A DNA stretch of 27,440 bases from Bacteroidales bacterium (GTDB lineage Bacteria > Bacteroidota > Bacteroidia > Bacteroidales > JAGOPY01). Below, one piece after another: positions 1 to 7,525 of this stretch (the first letter of the stretch is position 1; each line of letters opens with the position of its first letter). The DNA is taken from NCBI GenBank assembly GCA_030638325.1, contig DAOWEV010000062.1:1-27440 (forward strand). Direction: 5' to 3'. Below the pieces are notes generated by a model that worked only from the letters and a program-made list of their open reading frames with translations, did no database searches and had not been told where the DNA came from. Made by a program: the position numbers and the translations under genes.

Positions 1-253
1 ACTTAAAAAAGAAAAGAAGGTACCAGAAACAGAAATCAGATGAACTTCCAATATCAAACAGGAAGGTTAAGAAAATAAAAGAACTGGAAACGTCCTAAGA
101 GTAAATTCCAACTCAATAATACAGGATCGAAACCAGTCCACAACAAAAATAAATAAAATTTTGAAAATTGCTTGTTTATTAACGGTATAACTTTGTGGTA
201 AAAAAAAACTATTTCAACTCATGATTCGCGTTATTAACCTTAATAATTAAGAA
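1..253. other. AT-rich intergenic region, possible tail of an upstream gene
   Basis: No complete gene is visible. Two plus-strand frames are open from the window edge. One ends at base 98 after 31 mostly basic residues (ending KELETS) and the other ends at base 43 after 13 residues (ending PETEIR). Either could be the C-terminus of a gene that begins outside the window, and I cannot choose between them. The rest is AT-rich and contains the candidate promoter at 168-195. I see no terminator hairpin. Confidence 0.3.
168..195 (+). promoter_or_regulatory. candidate Bacteroidetes-type promoter for the secreted repeat protein
   Basis: TAACTTTG at 188-195 matches the Bacteroidetes -7 consensus TAnnTTTG exactly. 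A TTG at 168-170 lies 17 bases upstream, slightly closer than the usual 19-21. Transcription would start near base 200, giving a leader of about 50 nucleotides before the start codon at 254. The match is by eye only. Confidence 0.45.
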
Positions 254-2014
254 ATGAAAAAGCTAATATTCGTAAGTATCATAATGCTTATGGCCATTCA
301 TTTGATAATGGCTCAGGTTCCGGAAGCTTTCAAGTATCAGGCCGTTATTCGGGATACTCTTGGGAATACCCTCTCCGGGCAACTTATCAGTATGAAAATT
401 TCCATCCTGAAAGGTGATATAAACGGAGAAACTGTTTACAGTGAGATACATGATGCCTGGACGAATAAGTTAGGGCTTATTGGCCTCGAAATTGGAAATG
501 GCATTGCCATTACGGGTGATTTCTCAGAAATACTATGGGGAGAAGACAAATATTTTGTTCAGACAGAGATCGATCTTTCAGGTGGAATGGACTATCAATT
601 TCTGGGGATTTCCCAGTTGCTGGCAGTACCCTATGCCTTGTACGCCGAAACATCCGGGAACAGTTTATGGAGTGAATCGGAAGAAGGAATATTTTATAAC
701 GAAGGAAAAGTTGGCATCGGAACCAATACCCCGTCGGGAATGCTGGGAATCCAAATACCGGCAATATCCGGGGCAATATTAGAGCGGGAAGTCTTACTCA
801 AAGGACAGGTCAGTGATGCACCGGAAGACTTCTTTAGGATAACCAACCACACAAAGTTTAATAATCAATTTATCCCAAACTTATGGGGACACCATGTAAG
901 TGATGCCAGACTGGCAATGTGTATGATAGGAAGTATTAATGAAGAAACAGATTATGGAGATAGCGCGGTAATTGTTTTTAGTGCCAGGACCTTTGATGGT
1001 GCATGGGGAAATGGACAAGTCAGGAACAGGGCCTTGTTTGAATGGTGGAATCTTGGAGAAGCAAAGATGACCATGCTGGCAAATGGGAATTTAGGGATAG
1101 GTACCACTACCCCATCGGGAATGCTGGGAATCCAGGCACCGGGGGCAATACAACAGCAGGAAGTCTTACTTAAAGGACAAGTTAGCGATGCTCCGGAAGA
1201 CTTCATCAAGGTACTAAACGGCACAAAATTTGACAATCAATTTGTTCCAAACATATGGGGACATCACGCAAGTGGCAATAGATATGCACTGGGTTTTACA
1301 GGAAGTATTAATGAAGAAAATGATTATGGGGATTTCGCGGTAACATCTTTTAATTCCAGAATCTATAATGGTGGATGGGAACCTGGACAAGTAGTGAACA
1401 GGCCCTTGTTTGTATGGCGGAATCTTTCAGAAGCAAAGATGACTATGCTGGCAAACGGAAATTTAGGAATAGGTACCACTACCCCATCGGGAATGCTGGG
1501 AATCCAGGCACCGGCAATAGCCGGGACAATACAACAGCGGGAAGTCATACTCAAAGGACAGATCAGCGATGCACCGGAAGACTTCATTAAGATAGGCAAC
1601 GGCACAAGATTTAATAATCAATTTATCCCATGGTTATGGGGACATCATGTAAGCGATAATAGACAGGCGATATGTATGATAGGAACTATTAATGAAGAAA
1701 CAGATTATGGAGATAACGCGGTGATTGTTTTTAGCTCCAGGATCTTTGATGGTGAATGGGAATGGGGACAAATAATGAACAGGCCCTTATTTGATTGGCG
1801 GAATCTTTCAGAAACAAAGATGACCATGTTGGCAAACGGAAATTTAGGAATAGGTACCACTACCCCGCAGAGAACCCTGCACGTAAATGATGTAATCCGG
1901 TTAGAACCAAGAGCAACACCTCCTGATAACCCAATGGAAGGGGATATGTTTATGGACAGCAATGATCATGTGCTGAAAGTCTTTGATGGAACGGAATGGA
2001 AAACGTGCTGGTAG
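254..2014 (+). CDS. secreted protein with three ~125-residue tandem repeats
   Basis: This is a 586-residue protein of unknown function. Residues 1-20 form a signal peptide (MKK, hydrophobic core, cut after IMA). Residues 21-135 resemble an N-terminal module often seen in secreted Bacteroidetes proteins (PEAFKYQAVIRDTLGN, then LLAVPYALYAETSG). Three repeats follow at residues 153-279, 280-403 and 404-530. Each begins with a GIGTTTPSGMLGIQ-like motif, as in phage tail-fibre-like proteins, and ends with KMTMLANGN. Residues 531-586 repeat the GIGTTTP motif and finish with a module ending LKVFDGTEWKTCW. I see no transmembrane anchor, no lipobox cysteine and no recognisable type IX secretion C-terminal domain. 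A role as a surface or fibre-like protein is inferred from the motif only. It is probably transcribed alone from the candidate promoter at 168-195. Confidence 0.85.
   Translation: MKKLIFVSIIMLMAIHLIMAQVPEAFKYQAVIRDTLGNTLSGQLISMKISILKGDINGETVYSEIHDAWTNKLGLIGLEIGNGIAITGDFSEILWGEDKYFVQTEIDLSGGMDYQFLGISQLLAVPYALYAETSGNSLWSESEEGIFYNEGKVGIGTNTPSGMLGIQIPAISGAILEREVLLKGQVSDAPEDFFRITNHTKFNNQFIPNLWGHHVSDARLAMCMIGSINEETDYGDSAVIVFSARTFDGAWGNGQVRNRALFEWWNLGEAKMTMLANGNLGIGTTTPSGMLGIQAPGAIQQQEVLLKGQVSDAPEDFIKVLNGTKFDNQFVPNIWGHHASGNRYALGFTGSINEENDYGDFAVTSFNSRIYNGGWEPGQVVNRPLFVWRNLSEAKMTMLANGNLGIGTTTPSGMLGIQAPAIAGTIQQREVILKGQISDAPEDFIKIGNGTRFNNQFIPWLWGHHVSDNRQAICMIGTINEETDYGDNAVIVFSSRIFDGEWEWGQIMNRPLFDWRNLSETKMTMLANGNLGIGTTTPQRTLHVNDVIRLEPRATPPDNPMEGDMFMDSNDHVLKVFDGTEWKTCW
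710..1843 (+). repeat. three tandem in-gene repeats of 381, 372 and 381 bases
   Basis: Units run 710-1090, 1091-1462 and 1463-1843, and a fourth partial copy of the boundary motif starts at 1844. The units are most alike at their joins: the bases coding for GNLGIGTTTPSGMLGIQ and for KMTMLANGN are nearly identical between copies. The middles differ by substitutions, for example NLWGHH, NIWGHH and WLWGHH. The copies are in frame and the middle one is three codons shorter. Confidence 0.9.
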
Positions 2015-2086
2015 TAAAGAATCCCTGCCCTTTTTGACAAGGTTTTGAGAAAGCACACAATAGGGGTGCATGGAACGTTTATTACA

Positions 2087-2122
2087 ATAAATCCGAAGCA
2101 CGAAATCCGAAATACTAAACAA
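2087..2122 (+). repeat. dispersed AAATCC/ACTAAACAA repeat, copy 1
   Basis: This 36-base stretch, ending GAAATACTAAACAA, matches the reverse complement of 25268-25303 with only three differences, each a G in this copy. A looser third copy on the plus strand starts at 25144. All three lie between genes, so this is a dispersed intergenic repeat family rather than chance similarity. Its function is unknown. Confidence 0.8.
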
Positions 2123-2296
2123 TATCTAATGACCAAAATTTAAATGATGTAACAGCGCTATACACCTGTTTTCTGCATTCCTTGAAAAGCAGATTGTTAA
2201 ACCCTCTTAATAAACAGTCTATTAGCAATTTATGGTTTTTGGTTTTGTAATTTTAGGTGTCCCATTATCCTTATGGTATATTTGTTTTTAATATTA

Positions 2297-2519
2297 GCCC
2301 CAAAGGGGCGGTAATCAATAGCCTCGGGCATCAGCCCGGGGGTATGCAATACGATACAACATAAGCACCAAAGGTGCGTAATCAATAACTTCACAAAAGA
2401 CTCATATGATGAACGTTATGTATTGGACTAATGATTACGCCCCGGTGGGGCTCAGTGGGTATAGCATATCATTAACCCCGAGCTACTCTCGGGGCTACTG
2501 ATTTACGCACCTTTGGTGC
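2297..2519. repeat. inverted pair of REP-like palindrome clusters
   Basis: Five small hairpins can be read: GCCCC-AAA-GGGGC (2297-2309), an imperfect CCTCGGGC/GCCCGGGG stem (2322-2342), GCACC-AAA-GGTGC (2365-2377), GCCCC-GGT-GGGGC (2439-2451), and CCCCGAG/CTCGGGG (2476-2494). A sixth, GCACC-TTT-GGTGC (2507-2519), closes the array. The set 2439-2519 read on the minus strand repeats the order and the flanking TAATCA and GTATGC-type words of 2297-2377. The region is therefore two copies of one composite element, facing each other. This layout resembles REP/BIME elements. No transposase gene is in the window. Confidence 0.8.
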
Positions 2520-2586
2520 TCGAAAATTGTAAATTATAGATTGGCTTTTCCTTTATGGATATCCCAATGCGGAAAACAGGAAAAAA

Positions 2587-2624
2587 CATTGCGAAACATT
2601 GCGTAGAACATTGCGTCCATTGCG
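2587..2624. repeat. four CATTGCG direct repeats
   Basis: CATTGCG occurs at 2587, 2597, 2609 and 2618, spaced 9-12 bases apart, about 60 bases beyond the stop codon of enolase. The first three copies share the longer word ACATTGCG. Function is unknown; simple local duplication would explain it. Confidence 0.6.
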
Positions 2625-2685
2625 GTAAAAAAAACCTATTTCAGGACAAGACACATCTTTAACGAACTGATAATAAATTATAAGA

Positions 2686-3978
2686 TCAGGCGTTCACAAA
2701 CTTAAAATCCTTCCCCGGATAATAGGCCGAATTTCCGAGTTTTTCTTCCAGCCTGAGCAACTGGTTGTATTTTGCTATCCTGTCGGAGCGGCTGGCAGAA
2801 CCGGTTTTGATCTGGCCTGTATTCAGCGCCACGGCCAGGTCTGCAATGCTTGTATCTTCAGTTTCTCCCGAACGGTGGCTGATGACTGCAGTATAAGCAT
2901 TCTCATGGGCCATGTTCACGGCGTTGATGGTCTCTGTGAGTGTCCCAATCTGGTTCACCTTGATCAGGATAGAGTTGGCCACTCCGGTTTTAATACCCTT
3001 CATCAGGCGTTCCGTGTTGGTTACAAAGATATCATCGCCCACAATCTGGATCTTATCGCCCAATGATTTGGTCAGTAGTTCCCAGCCTTTCCAGTCGTCC
3101 TCGGCCATGCCGTCTTCGAGTGAAATGATCGGGTATTTCTTTACCCAGTCTTTCCAGAAATCAACCATTTCCTGTTGCGTAAGCTTATCACCGGTTGACC
3201 ATTTCAGGTGGTACATTTTTTCCTTTGGAAGATAATATTCAGATGCAGCCGGGTCAAGAGCCACGTAAATATCTTCACCCGGTTTATAACCGGCTTTTTC
3301 AATGGCTTGCAAAACAACCTTAATAGCTTCTTCGTTGGAAGCCAGGTCAGGGGCAAAACCGCCTTCATCTCCCACATTGGTGGAAAGGCCTTTTTTCTTC
3401 AGGACAACCTTCAGGTTGTGAAATACCTCCACTCCCATCTGCAGCGCCTCGCTGAATGATGACGCGCCCACCGGCATGATCATGAATTCCTGGAAATCAA
3501 TTTTATTATCTGCATGTGAACCCCCATTCAGGATGTTCATCATCGGTATTGGGAGCGTATTGGCATTCACTCCCCCAATATAACGGTAGAGATACTGGCC
3601 TGTGTCCTGGGCCGCTGCTTTTGCAACGGCAAGAGAGACACCAAGGATGGCATTGGCTCCGAGCTTCGATTTGTTTGGTGTTCCATCGAGCTCTATCATC
3701 CGTTGATCAATTTCGTTCTGGTCTGTCACGTAATAACCTGACAGTTCTTCCTTGATCACCGTATTCACATTGTGAACTGCTTTCAGTACCCCTTTCCCAA
3801 GGTATACGTCTTTATCGCCATCTCTCATCTCCACAGCTTCATGTACTCCTGTGGAAGCTCCTGATGGCACAGAGGCCCTGGCAATGACACCTGAATCCGT
3901 ATACACGTCCACTTCAACTGTGGGGTTCCCTCTTGAATCCAGGATCTGCCGGCCGATAATATCAATAATGGTACTCAT
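2686..3978 (-). CDS. eno: enolase (phosphopyruvate hydratase)
   Basis: This enzyme interconverts 2-phosphoglycerate and phosphoenolpyruvate in glycolysis, in the cytoplasm. The 430-residue length is normal. The N-terminal LDSRGNPTVEVDV and the loop SGASTG (39-44) are present. Expected catalytic and metal residues are visible: Glu205 in VGDEGGFAP, the Mg ligands Asp242, Glu288 and Asp315, Lys340 in the signature ILIKVNQIGTLTET (337-350), and the SHRSGETED segment (367-375). It follows rplQ on the same strand but lies beyond the terminator at 4099-4135, so it is probably a separate or read-through transcript. No clear TAnnTTTG promoter is seen in the repeat-rich 120 bases upstream. Confidence 0.98.
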   Translation of the reverse strand: MSTIIDIIGRQILDSRGNPTVEVDVYTDSGVIARASVPSGASTGVHEAVEMRDGDKDVYLGKGVLKAVHNVNTVIKEELSGYYVTDQNEIDQRMIELDGTPNKSKLGANAILGVSLAVAKAAAQDTGQYLYRYIGGVNANTLPIPMMNILNGGSHADNKIDFQEFMIMPVGASSFSEALQMGVEVFHNLKVVLKKKGLSTNVGDEGGFAPDLASNEEAIKVVLQAIEKAGYKPGEDIYVALDPAASEYYLPKEKMYHLKWSTGDKLTQQEMVDFWKDWVKKYPIISLEDGMAEDDWKGWELLTKSLGDKIQIVGDDIFVTNTERLMKGIKTGVANSILIKVNQIGTLTETINAVNMAHENAYTAVISHRSGETEDTSIADLAVALNTGQIKTGSASRSDRIAKYNQLLRLEEKLGNSAYYPGKDFKFVNA

Positions 3979-4082
3979 TGTTTTATTGTTTAATTGTTTA
4001 ATTGTTTATGCGTTTATGTGTTTATGTTTCCTGACTTCTGACTCCTGTTTCCTGATAACTGTTAACTGATAACTGTTAACTG
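3979..4082. repeat. low-complexity repeats upstream of eno
   Basis: Next to the eno start, on the plus strand, short units of the type TTTAATTG and GTTTATGT are repeated for about 50 bases. Further out, a 14-base unit TGATAACTGTTAAC is repeated exactly in tandem at 4053-4066 and 4067-4080. The region fills the leader where an eno promoter would be expected. Confidence 0.7.
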
Positions 4083-4098
4083 TCTTATCATGTTGTAC

Positions 4099-4135
4099 AA
4101 AAAAAGGATAAAGCCGCAATAAACCTTATCCTTTT
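4099..4135 (-). terminator. rho-independent terminator after rplQ
   Basis: Read on the minus strand, AAAAGGATAA (from 4135) pairs perfectly with TTATCCTTTT (to 4102) across a 14-base loop, and a run of seven T follows. It starts 24 bases after the rplQ stop codon. It marks the probable end of the long ribosomal transcript. Confidence 0.85.
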
Positions 4136-4158
4136 ACATATTTAAAATAAATATTTTC

Positions 4159-4881
4159 TTATTCGGATTTTTTATCCTTGCTTTCCTCTTCAGGTTTTTC
4201 TTGCGGTTCTTCTTCTTTCTTCTCAGCCTCAACCCCGGCCTTAACTTCAGCCTTAGGCTCTTCCTCTGTCTTTTCTTCTTTCTCAACCTCAGCCTTAACT
4301 TCAGCCTTGGGCTCTTCCTCTGTCTTTTCTTCCTTCTCAACCTTCTCTGCTGCTTCCGGCTGTGGATCCTTAACAACTTCCACAGCTTCATCTTCCTGTG
4401 ATCCGGCTTCTTCCTTAACAGTTTCCACTGCAGGCTTAGCCGCTTCAACGGTTTTCTTACCGCCTCTTCTTCCTCTCCGGGTGGTTTTCGCCTTCTTCAC
4501 TTCTTTTTCACCCAGCAAGTGTTCATTGTAATCCACCAGCTCTATCAGGCACATTTCGGCATTGTCGCCCAAACGGGTGCCGATCTTCAGAATACGGGTA
4601 TAACCTCCGGGCCTGTCAGCCACCTTAATTGATATCTCACGGAACAATTCGGTTACTGCCTCTTTGCTCTGCAAATATTTAAAAACCATTCTGCGCGCAT
4701 GCGTGGTATCATTTTTCGACTTTGTGATCAACGGTTCCACATAAATCCTCAAAGCCTTGGCTTTAGCAACAGTGGTTTTAATTCTCTTATGAAGAATCAG
4801 AGAAGCAGCCATATTGGAAAGCATCGCCTTTCTGTGAGCGCTTGTTCTGCTTAAATGATTAAATTTTCTCCTGTGTCTCAT
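4159..4881 (-). CDS. rplQ: 50S ribosomal protein L17 with long acidic C-terminal tail
   Basis: L17 is a structural protein of the large subunit. Residues 1-123 are the conserved core (MRHRRKFNHLSRTSAHRKAM, later NAEMCLIELVDYN). The remaining 117 residues are an extension: first a basic patch (KKAKTTRRGRRGGKK, about 129-143), then a Glu/Lys/Ala/Pro-rich tail. The E. coli protein is about 127 residues, so this one is nearly twice as long. The tail contains an 18-residue unit, VEKEEKTEEEPKAEVKA plus one residue, repeated at 181-198 and 199-216. Extended L17 tails are known in Bacteroidetes; the tail is probably disordered. The gene starts 5 bases after rpoA and is the last gene before the terminator. 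Confidence 0.97.
   Translation of the reverse strand: MRHRRKFNHLSRTSAHRKAMLSNMAASLILHKRIKTTVAKAKALRIYVEPLITKSKNDTTHARRMVFKYLQSKEAVTELFREISIKVADRPGGYTRILKIGTRLGDNAEMCLIELVDYNEHLLGEKEVKKAKTTRRGRRGGKKTVEAAKPAVETVKEEAGSQEDEAVEVVKDPQPEAAEKVEKEEKTEEEPKAEVKAEVEKEEKTEEEPKAEVKAGVEAEKKEEEPQEKPEEESKDKKSE
4237..4341 (-). repeat. 54-base tandem duplication in the rplQ tail
   Basis: Two adjacent copies of a 54-base unit encode VEKEEKTEEEPKAEVKA twice, at residues 181-197 and 199-215. The plus strand shows the same near-identical blocks of CTTCAGCCTT-type sequence. Near identity at DNA level suggests a recent slippage or duplication within a disordered tail. Confidence 0.85.
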
Positions 4882-4886
4882 CTCGA

Positions 4887-5879
4887 TTATTCCTTATCTA
4901 ATTTGTATTTTGAAACGTTCATTCCAAATTCAAGGCCTTTGGTTTTAACCAACTCTTCAAGTTCGGTAAGAGATTTTTTTCCAAAGTTCCTGAATTTCAA
5001 GAGGTCGTTTTTATTAAACTGTACCAAGTCTCCCAGGGTATCCACATCGGCAGCTTTAAGGCAGTTCAAGGCCCTTACGGAAAGGTCCATATCCACCAGT
5101 TTGGTCTTCAATAACTGACGTGTGTGGAGTGAGCTTTCATCGAACTCTTCTGTCACAGATTTTTCTTCCGCTTCAAGGGTGATCTTTTCTGTTGAGAACA
5201 GCATATAATGCTGAATGAGAATCTTGGCTGCTTCTTTCAGTGCTTCTTTCGGATGAATAGACCCATCTGTCCTGATTTCCAGCACCAGCTTTTCATAGTC
5301 GGTTTTTTGCTCAACCCTGTAATTTTCTACATGGTATTTCACATTTTTTATAGGTGTATGGATAGAGTCAATGAAGACCGTATTCACATCGGCATTCAGG
5401 TTCTTATTTTCTTCTGAAGAGGTATAGCCCCTGCCTTTTTCGATCGTAAGTTCCATTGTCAGTTTCACTGAAGTGTCCATATGACAAATCTCCGTTTCCG
5501 GGTTCAGCACCTGGAACACGGACAGGAACTTATTGATATCACCGGCTTTGAAAACATCCTGATCACCGATAACAACTGATATCTTTTCACTGTCTTCTGA
5601 ATCTATCTGGCGTTTGAACCTGATCTTTTTCAGGTTCAGGATGATCTCAGAGACATCTTCTATAACACCTTTGATAGTTGAAAACTCGTGCGCGACGCCT
5701 TCAACCTTTATGGAAGTGATGGCAAATCCTTCAAGTGACGATAATAAAATACGTCTCAGGGTATTGCCTATTGTTACGCCAAAGCCCGGTTCGAGTGGAC
5801 GAAATTCGAAGATCCCCCAAAAATCATCGGCTTCAAACATGATAACCTTATCCGGTTTTTGAAAAGCTAAAATTGCCAT
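4887..5879 (-). CDS. rpoA: DNA-directed RNA polymerase subunit alpha
   Basis: The alpha subunit dimerises to start RNA polymerase assembly and contacts upstream DNA and activators. It has 330 residues, normal length. The N-terminal assembly domain (about 1-235) shows GNTLRRILLSSLEG (38-51) and DGSIHPKEAL. A flexible linker covers about 236-255. The C-terminal DNA-binding domain (about 256-325) has LSVRALNCLKAADV, with Arg269 at the place of the E. coli DNA-contact Arg265, and FGKKSLTELEELV. It lies between rpsD (43-base gap) and rplQ (5-base gap), as in a standard alpha operon. Confidence 0.98.
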   Translation of the reverse strand: MAILAFQKPDKVIMFEADDFWGIFEFRPLEPGFGVTIGNTLRRILLSSLEGFAITSIKVEGVAHEFSTIKGVIEDVSEIILNLKKIRFKRQIDSEDSEKISVVIGDQDVFKAGDINKFLSVFQVLNPETEICHMDTSVKLTMELTIEKGRGYTSSEENKNLNADVNTVFIDSIHTPIKNVKYHVENYRVEQKTDYEKLVLEIRTDGSIHPKEALKEAAKILIQHYMLFSTEKITLEAEEKSVTEEFDESSLHTRQLLKTKLVDMDLSVRALNCLKAADVDTLGDLVQFNKNDLLKFRNFGKKSLTELEELVKTKGLEFGMNVSKYKLDKE

Positions 5880-5922
5880 AAAAAAATTAAGTTTGGTGTT
5901 TTGATCTGTTCCGGTTTAAAAA

Positions 5923-6528
5923 TTATTTTGAGTACAACTCAACAATAAGTTGCTCTTGAATGTTTTCAGGGATTTCTTCCCTGGCAGGATAATTATTAAA
6001 TTTTCCTGTTAATTTTTCCTCATCCCAATCCAGCCATGAGTACTTATCGGATCTTTGTGACAGGGCCTCGGTAATGACTTCCAAAGACCTGGATTTTTCT
6101 CTCACACTAACAGTATCACCCACTTTCAGTTCACATGACGGGATATTCACAACATCCCCGTTTAAGGTAATGTGTTTGTGTGAAACCAACTGACGGGCTG
6201 CTCTTCTCGTAGGGGCAATGCCCATGCGATAAACTACGTTATCCAGCCTGGCTTCAATCAGCTGCAGCAATATCTCACCGGTAATTCCTTTTTTCTTGGA
6301 AGCCTTTTTAAATGTATTCCTGAACTGCCGTTCCAGGATACCATAAGTATACTTCGCTTTTTGTTTTTCAGCTAACTGCAGGCGATATTCGGATTCCTTT
6401 TTCCTTCTCCTGGAGGTTCCATGCTGACCTGGAGGGTAAGGTTTGCGTTCCAATGCCTTATCGGGTCCGAAAATCGGCTCTTTAAACTTCCTGGCGATCT
6501 TCGACGTAGGGCCTGTGTATCTTGCCAT
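5923..6528 (-). CDS. rpsD: 30S ribosomal protein S4
   Basis: S4 is a primary 16S rRNA-binding protein and, in several bacteria, the repressor of its own operon. The 201-residue sequence begins MARYTGPTSKIARKF and carries the S4 RNA-binding domain at about 92-155 (RLDNVVYRMGIAPTRRAARQ, then SHKHITLNG). The first 40 residues contain no cysteine, so this is the zinc-free form. It is followed by rpoA, as expected for the alpha operon. I saw no obvious S4-binding pseudoknot, but one cannot be excluded by eye. Confidence 0.98.
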   Translation of the reverse strand: MARYTGPTSKIARKFKEPIFGPDKALERKPYPPGQHGTSRRRKKESEYRLQLAEKQKAKYTYGILERQFRNTFKKASKKKGITGEILLQLIEARLDNVVYRMGIAPTRRAARQLVSHKHITLNGDVVNIPSCELKVGDTVSVREKSRSLEVITEALSQRSDKYSWLDWDEEKLTGKFNNYPAREEIPENIQEQLIVELYSK

Positions 6529-6571
6529 CTTTTAATATTGATTTATATTATTAATCCGGATTACAATTCAT

Positions 6572-6961
6572 TTACACTCTTCTTCTTTTGGGTGGTCTGC
6601 AACCATTGTGTGGAAGCGGGGTGGTATCCTGGATTTCCATCACTGCAATCCCCGCAGTATGGATCGTCCGGATAGCTGATTCCCTTCCGGAACCCGGTCC
6701 CTTAACAAATACCTTGACTTTTCTAAGGCCAAGGTCGTATGCTACCTTGGTACAATCTTCAGCAGCCATCTGGGCAGCATAAGGAGTATTTTTCTTGGAC
6801 CCCCTAAATCCCATTTTGCCGGCAGATGACCATGATATTACCTGACCTGCATTGTTGGTAAGGGTGATGATAATATTATTGAATGAAGCATGGATATATG
6901 CTCTTCCAACAGGCTCAACCTTAACAACTCTTTTTTTTGCACTTCTTCGTGATTTAGCCAT
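6572..6961 (-). CDS. rpsK: 30S ribosomal protein S11
   Basis: S11 lines the platform of the small subunit near the mRNA exit. The 129-residue protein contains YIHASFNNIIITLTN, SSAGKMGFRGSKKNTPYAAQ and GPGSGRESAIRTI, and ends with NGCRPPKRRRV, all family signatures. The 103-base gap to rpsM upstream is the longest gap inside the ribosomal block and consists largely of TTTATTTG-type repeats. Confidence 0.98.
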   Translation of the reverse strand: MAKSRRSAKKRVVKVEPVGRAYIHASFNNIIITLTNNAGQVISWSSAGKMGFRGSKKNTPYAAQMAAEDCTKVAYDLGLRKVKVFVKGPGSGRESAIRTIHTAGIAVMEIQDTTPLPHNGCRPPKRRRV

Positions 6962-7001
6962 TTATTTATTTGTTTATTCGTTTATTTGTTTATTTGTTTA
7001 T
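6962..7001. repeat. TTTATTTG microsatellite-like run between rpsM and rpsK
   Basis: On the plus strand a unit close to TTTATTTG or TTTATTCG is repeated about five times immediately before the rpsK start codon as read on the minus strand. The transcript would have an A-rich repeat (AAACAAAT type) directly upstream of rpsK. An A-rich upstream stretch fits translation without a Shine-Dalgarno site, which is usual in Bacteroidetes. Confidence 0.6.
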
Positions 7002-7064
7002 ACCAATGAAATAATCCTCTTGCCGGATCAGGATAAACAAATCAACAGGTAAACAAGATCCTCA

Positions 7065-7445
7065 TTAAGCTTTAATTGCTTTTTTCTTATTAGCAACTGT
7101 TTTTTTTCTGCCTTTTCTTGTACGGGCATTATTCTTGGTATGCTGTCCTCTCGACGGCAATCCGATACGATGCCGGATGCCACGGTAGGATCCGATATCC
7201 ATCAACCGTTTAATGTTTAACTGAACTTCCGAACGAAGAGCGCCTTCAACCTTGAATTCATCATTGATAACATTACGAATTGCATTTTGCTCATCATCGG
7301 TCCAGTCCTGCACTTTTTTATTTACATCTACGCCTGCCTCGATCAGGATCTTTCGTGCATTGTTACGGCCTATACCATAAATATAGGTCAGACTGATCTC
7401 GCCTCTTTTGTTTTTCGGAATATCTATTCCTGCTATTCTGGCCAT
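7065..7445 (-). CDS. rpsM: 30S ribosomal protein S13
   Basis: S13 sits in the head of the small subunit and contacts L5 and the P-site tRNA. The 126-residue protein starts MARIAGIDIPKNKRGEISLT, has the helix-hairpin motif GIGRNNARKIL, the signature GIRHRIGLPSRGQHTKNNAR, and a basic tail rich in Lys that would reach the P-site tRNA. It lies 80 bases after rpmJ, the usual spc/alpha junction. Confidence 0.98.
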   Translation of the reverse strand: MARIAGIDIPKNKRGEISLTYIYGIGRNNARKILIEAGVDVNKKVQDWTDDEQNAIRNVINDEFKVEGALRSEVQLNIKRLMDIGSYRGIRHRIGLPSRGQHTKNNARTRKGRKKTVANKKKAIKA

Positions 7446-7525
7446 AATATGTTTGTTTTACGATTCTTTCTGTTTGTCAGGTAAAAAGTTTTTGAGATCA
7501 CTTATACTTTTTCCCTTTGATCTTT

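Larger units (their letters stand above)
2015..2685. other. gene-free, repeat-rich region between convergent genes
   Basis: About 670 bases separate the end of the secreted protein (+) from the end of enolase (-), and no convincing coding frame is visible. The region holds a dispersed repeat copy at 2087-2122, an inverted pair of palindrome clusters at 2297-2519 and short ATTGCG direct repeats at 2587-2624. I see no classical GC-stem plus T-run terminator for either gene. The palindromes at 2297-2519 could end transcription from both sides. Confidence 0.8.

Noticed and set aside
2587..2624. CRISPR-like array
   Set aside because: Repeats are only 7-8 bases with 2-5 base spacers, and no cas gene is present.
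4134..4448. Basic open reading frame on the minus strand overlapping rplQ
   Set aside because: It is a frame-shifted reading of the Glu/Lys-rich L17 tail, giving an artificial Lys/Arg-rich product.
7483..7512. Possible terminator between rpmJ and rpsM (AAAAAGT/ACTTTTT)
   Set aside because: The stem has only seven weak pairs with almost no GC, inside a run of genes that are normally co-transcribed.
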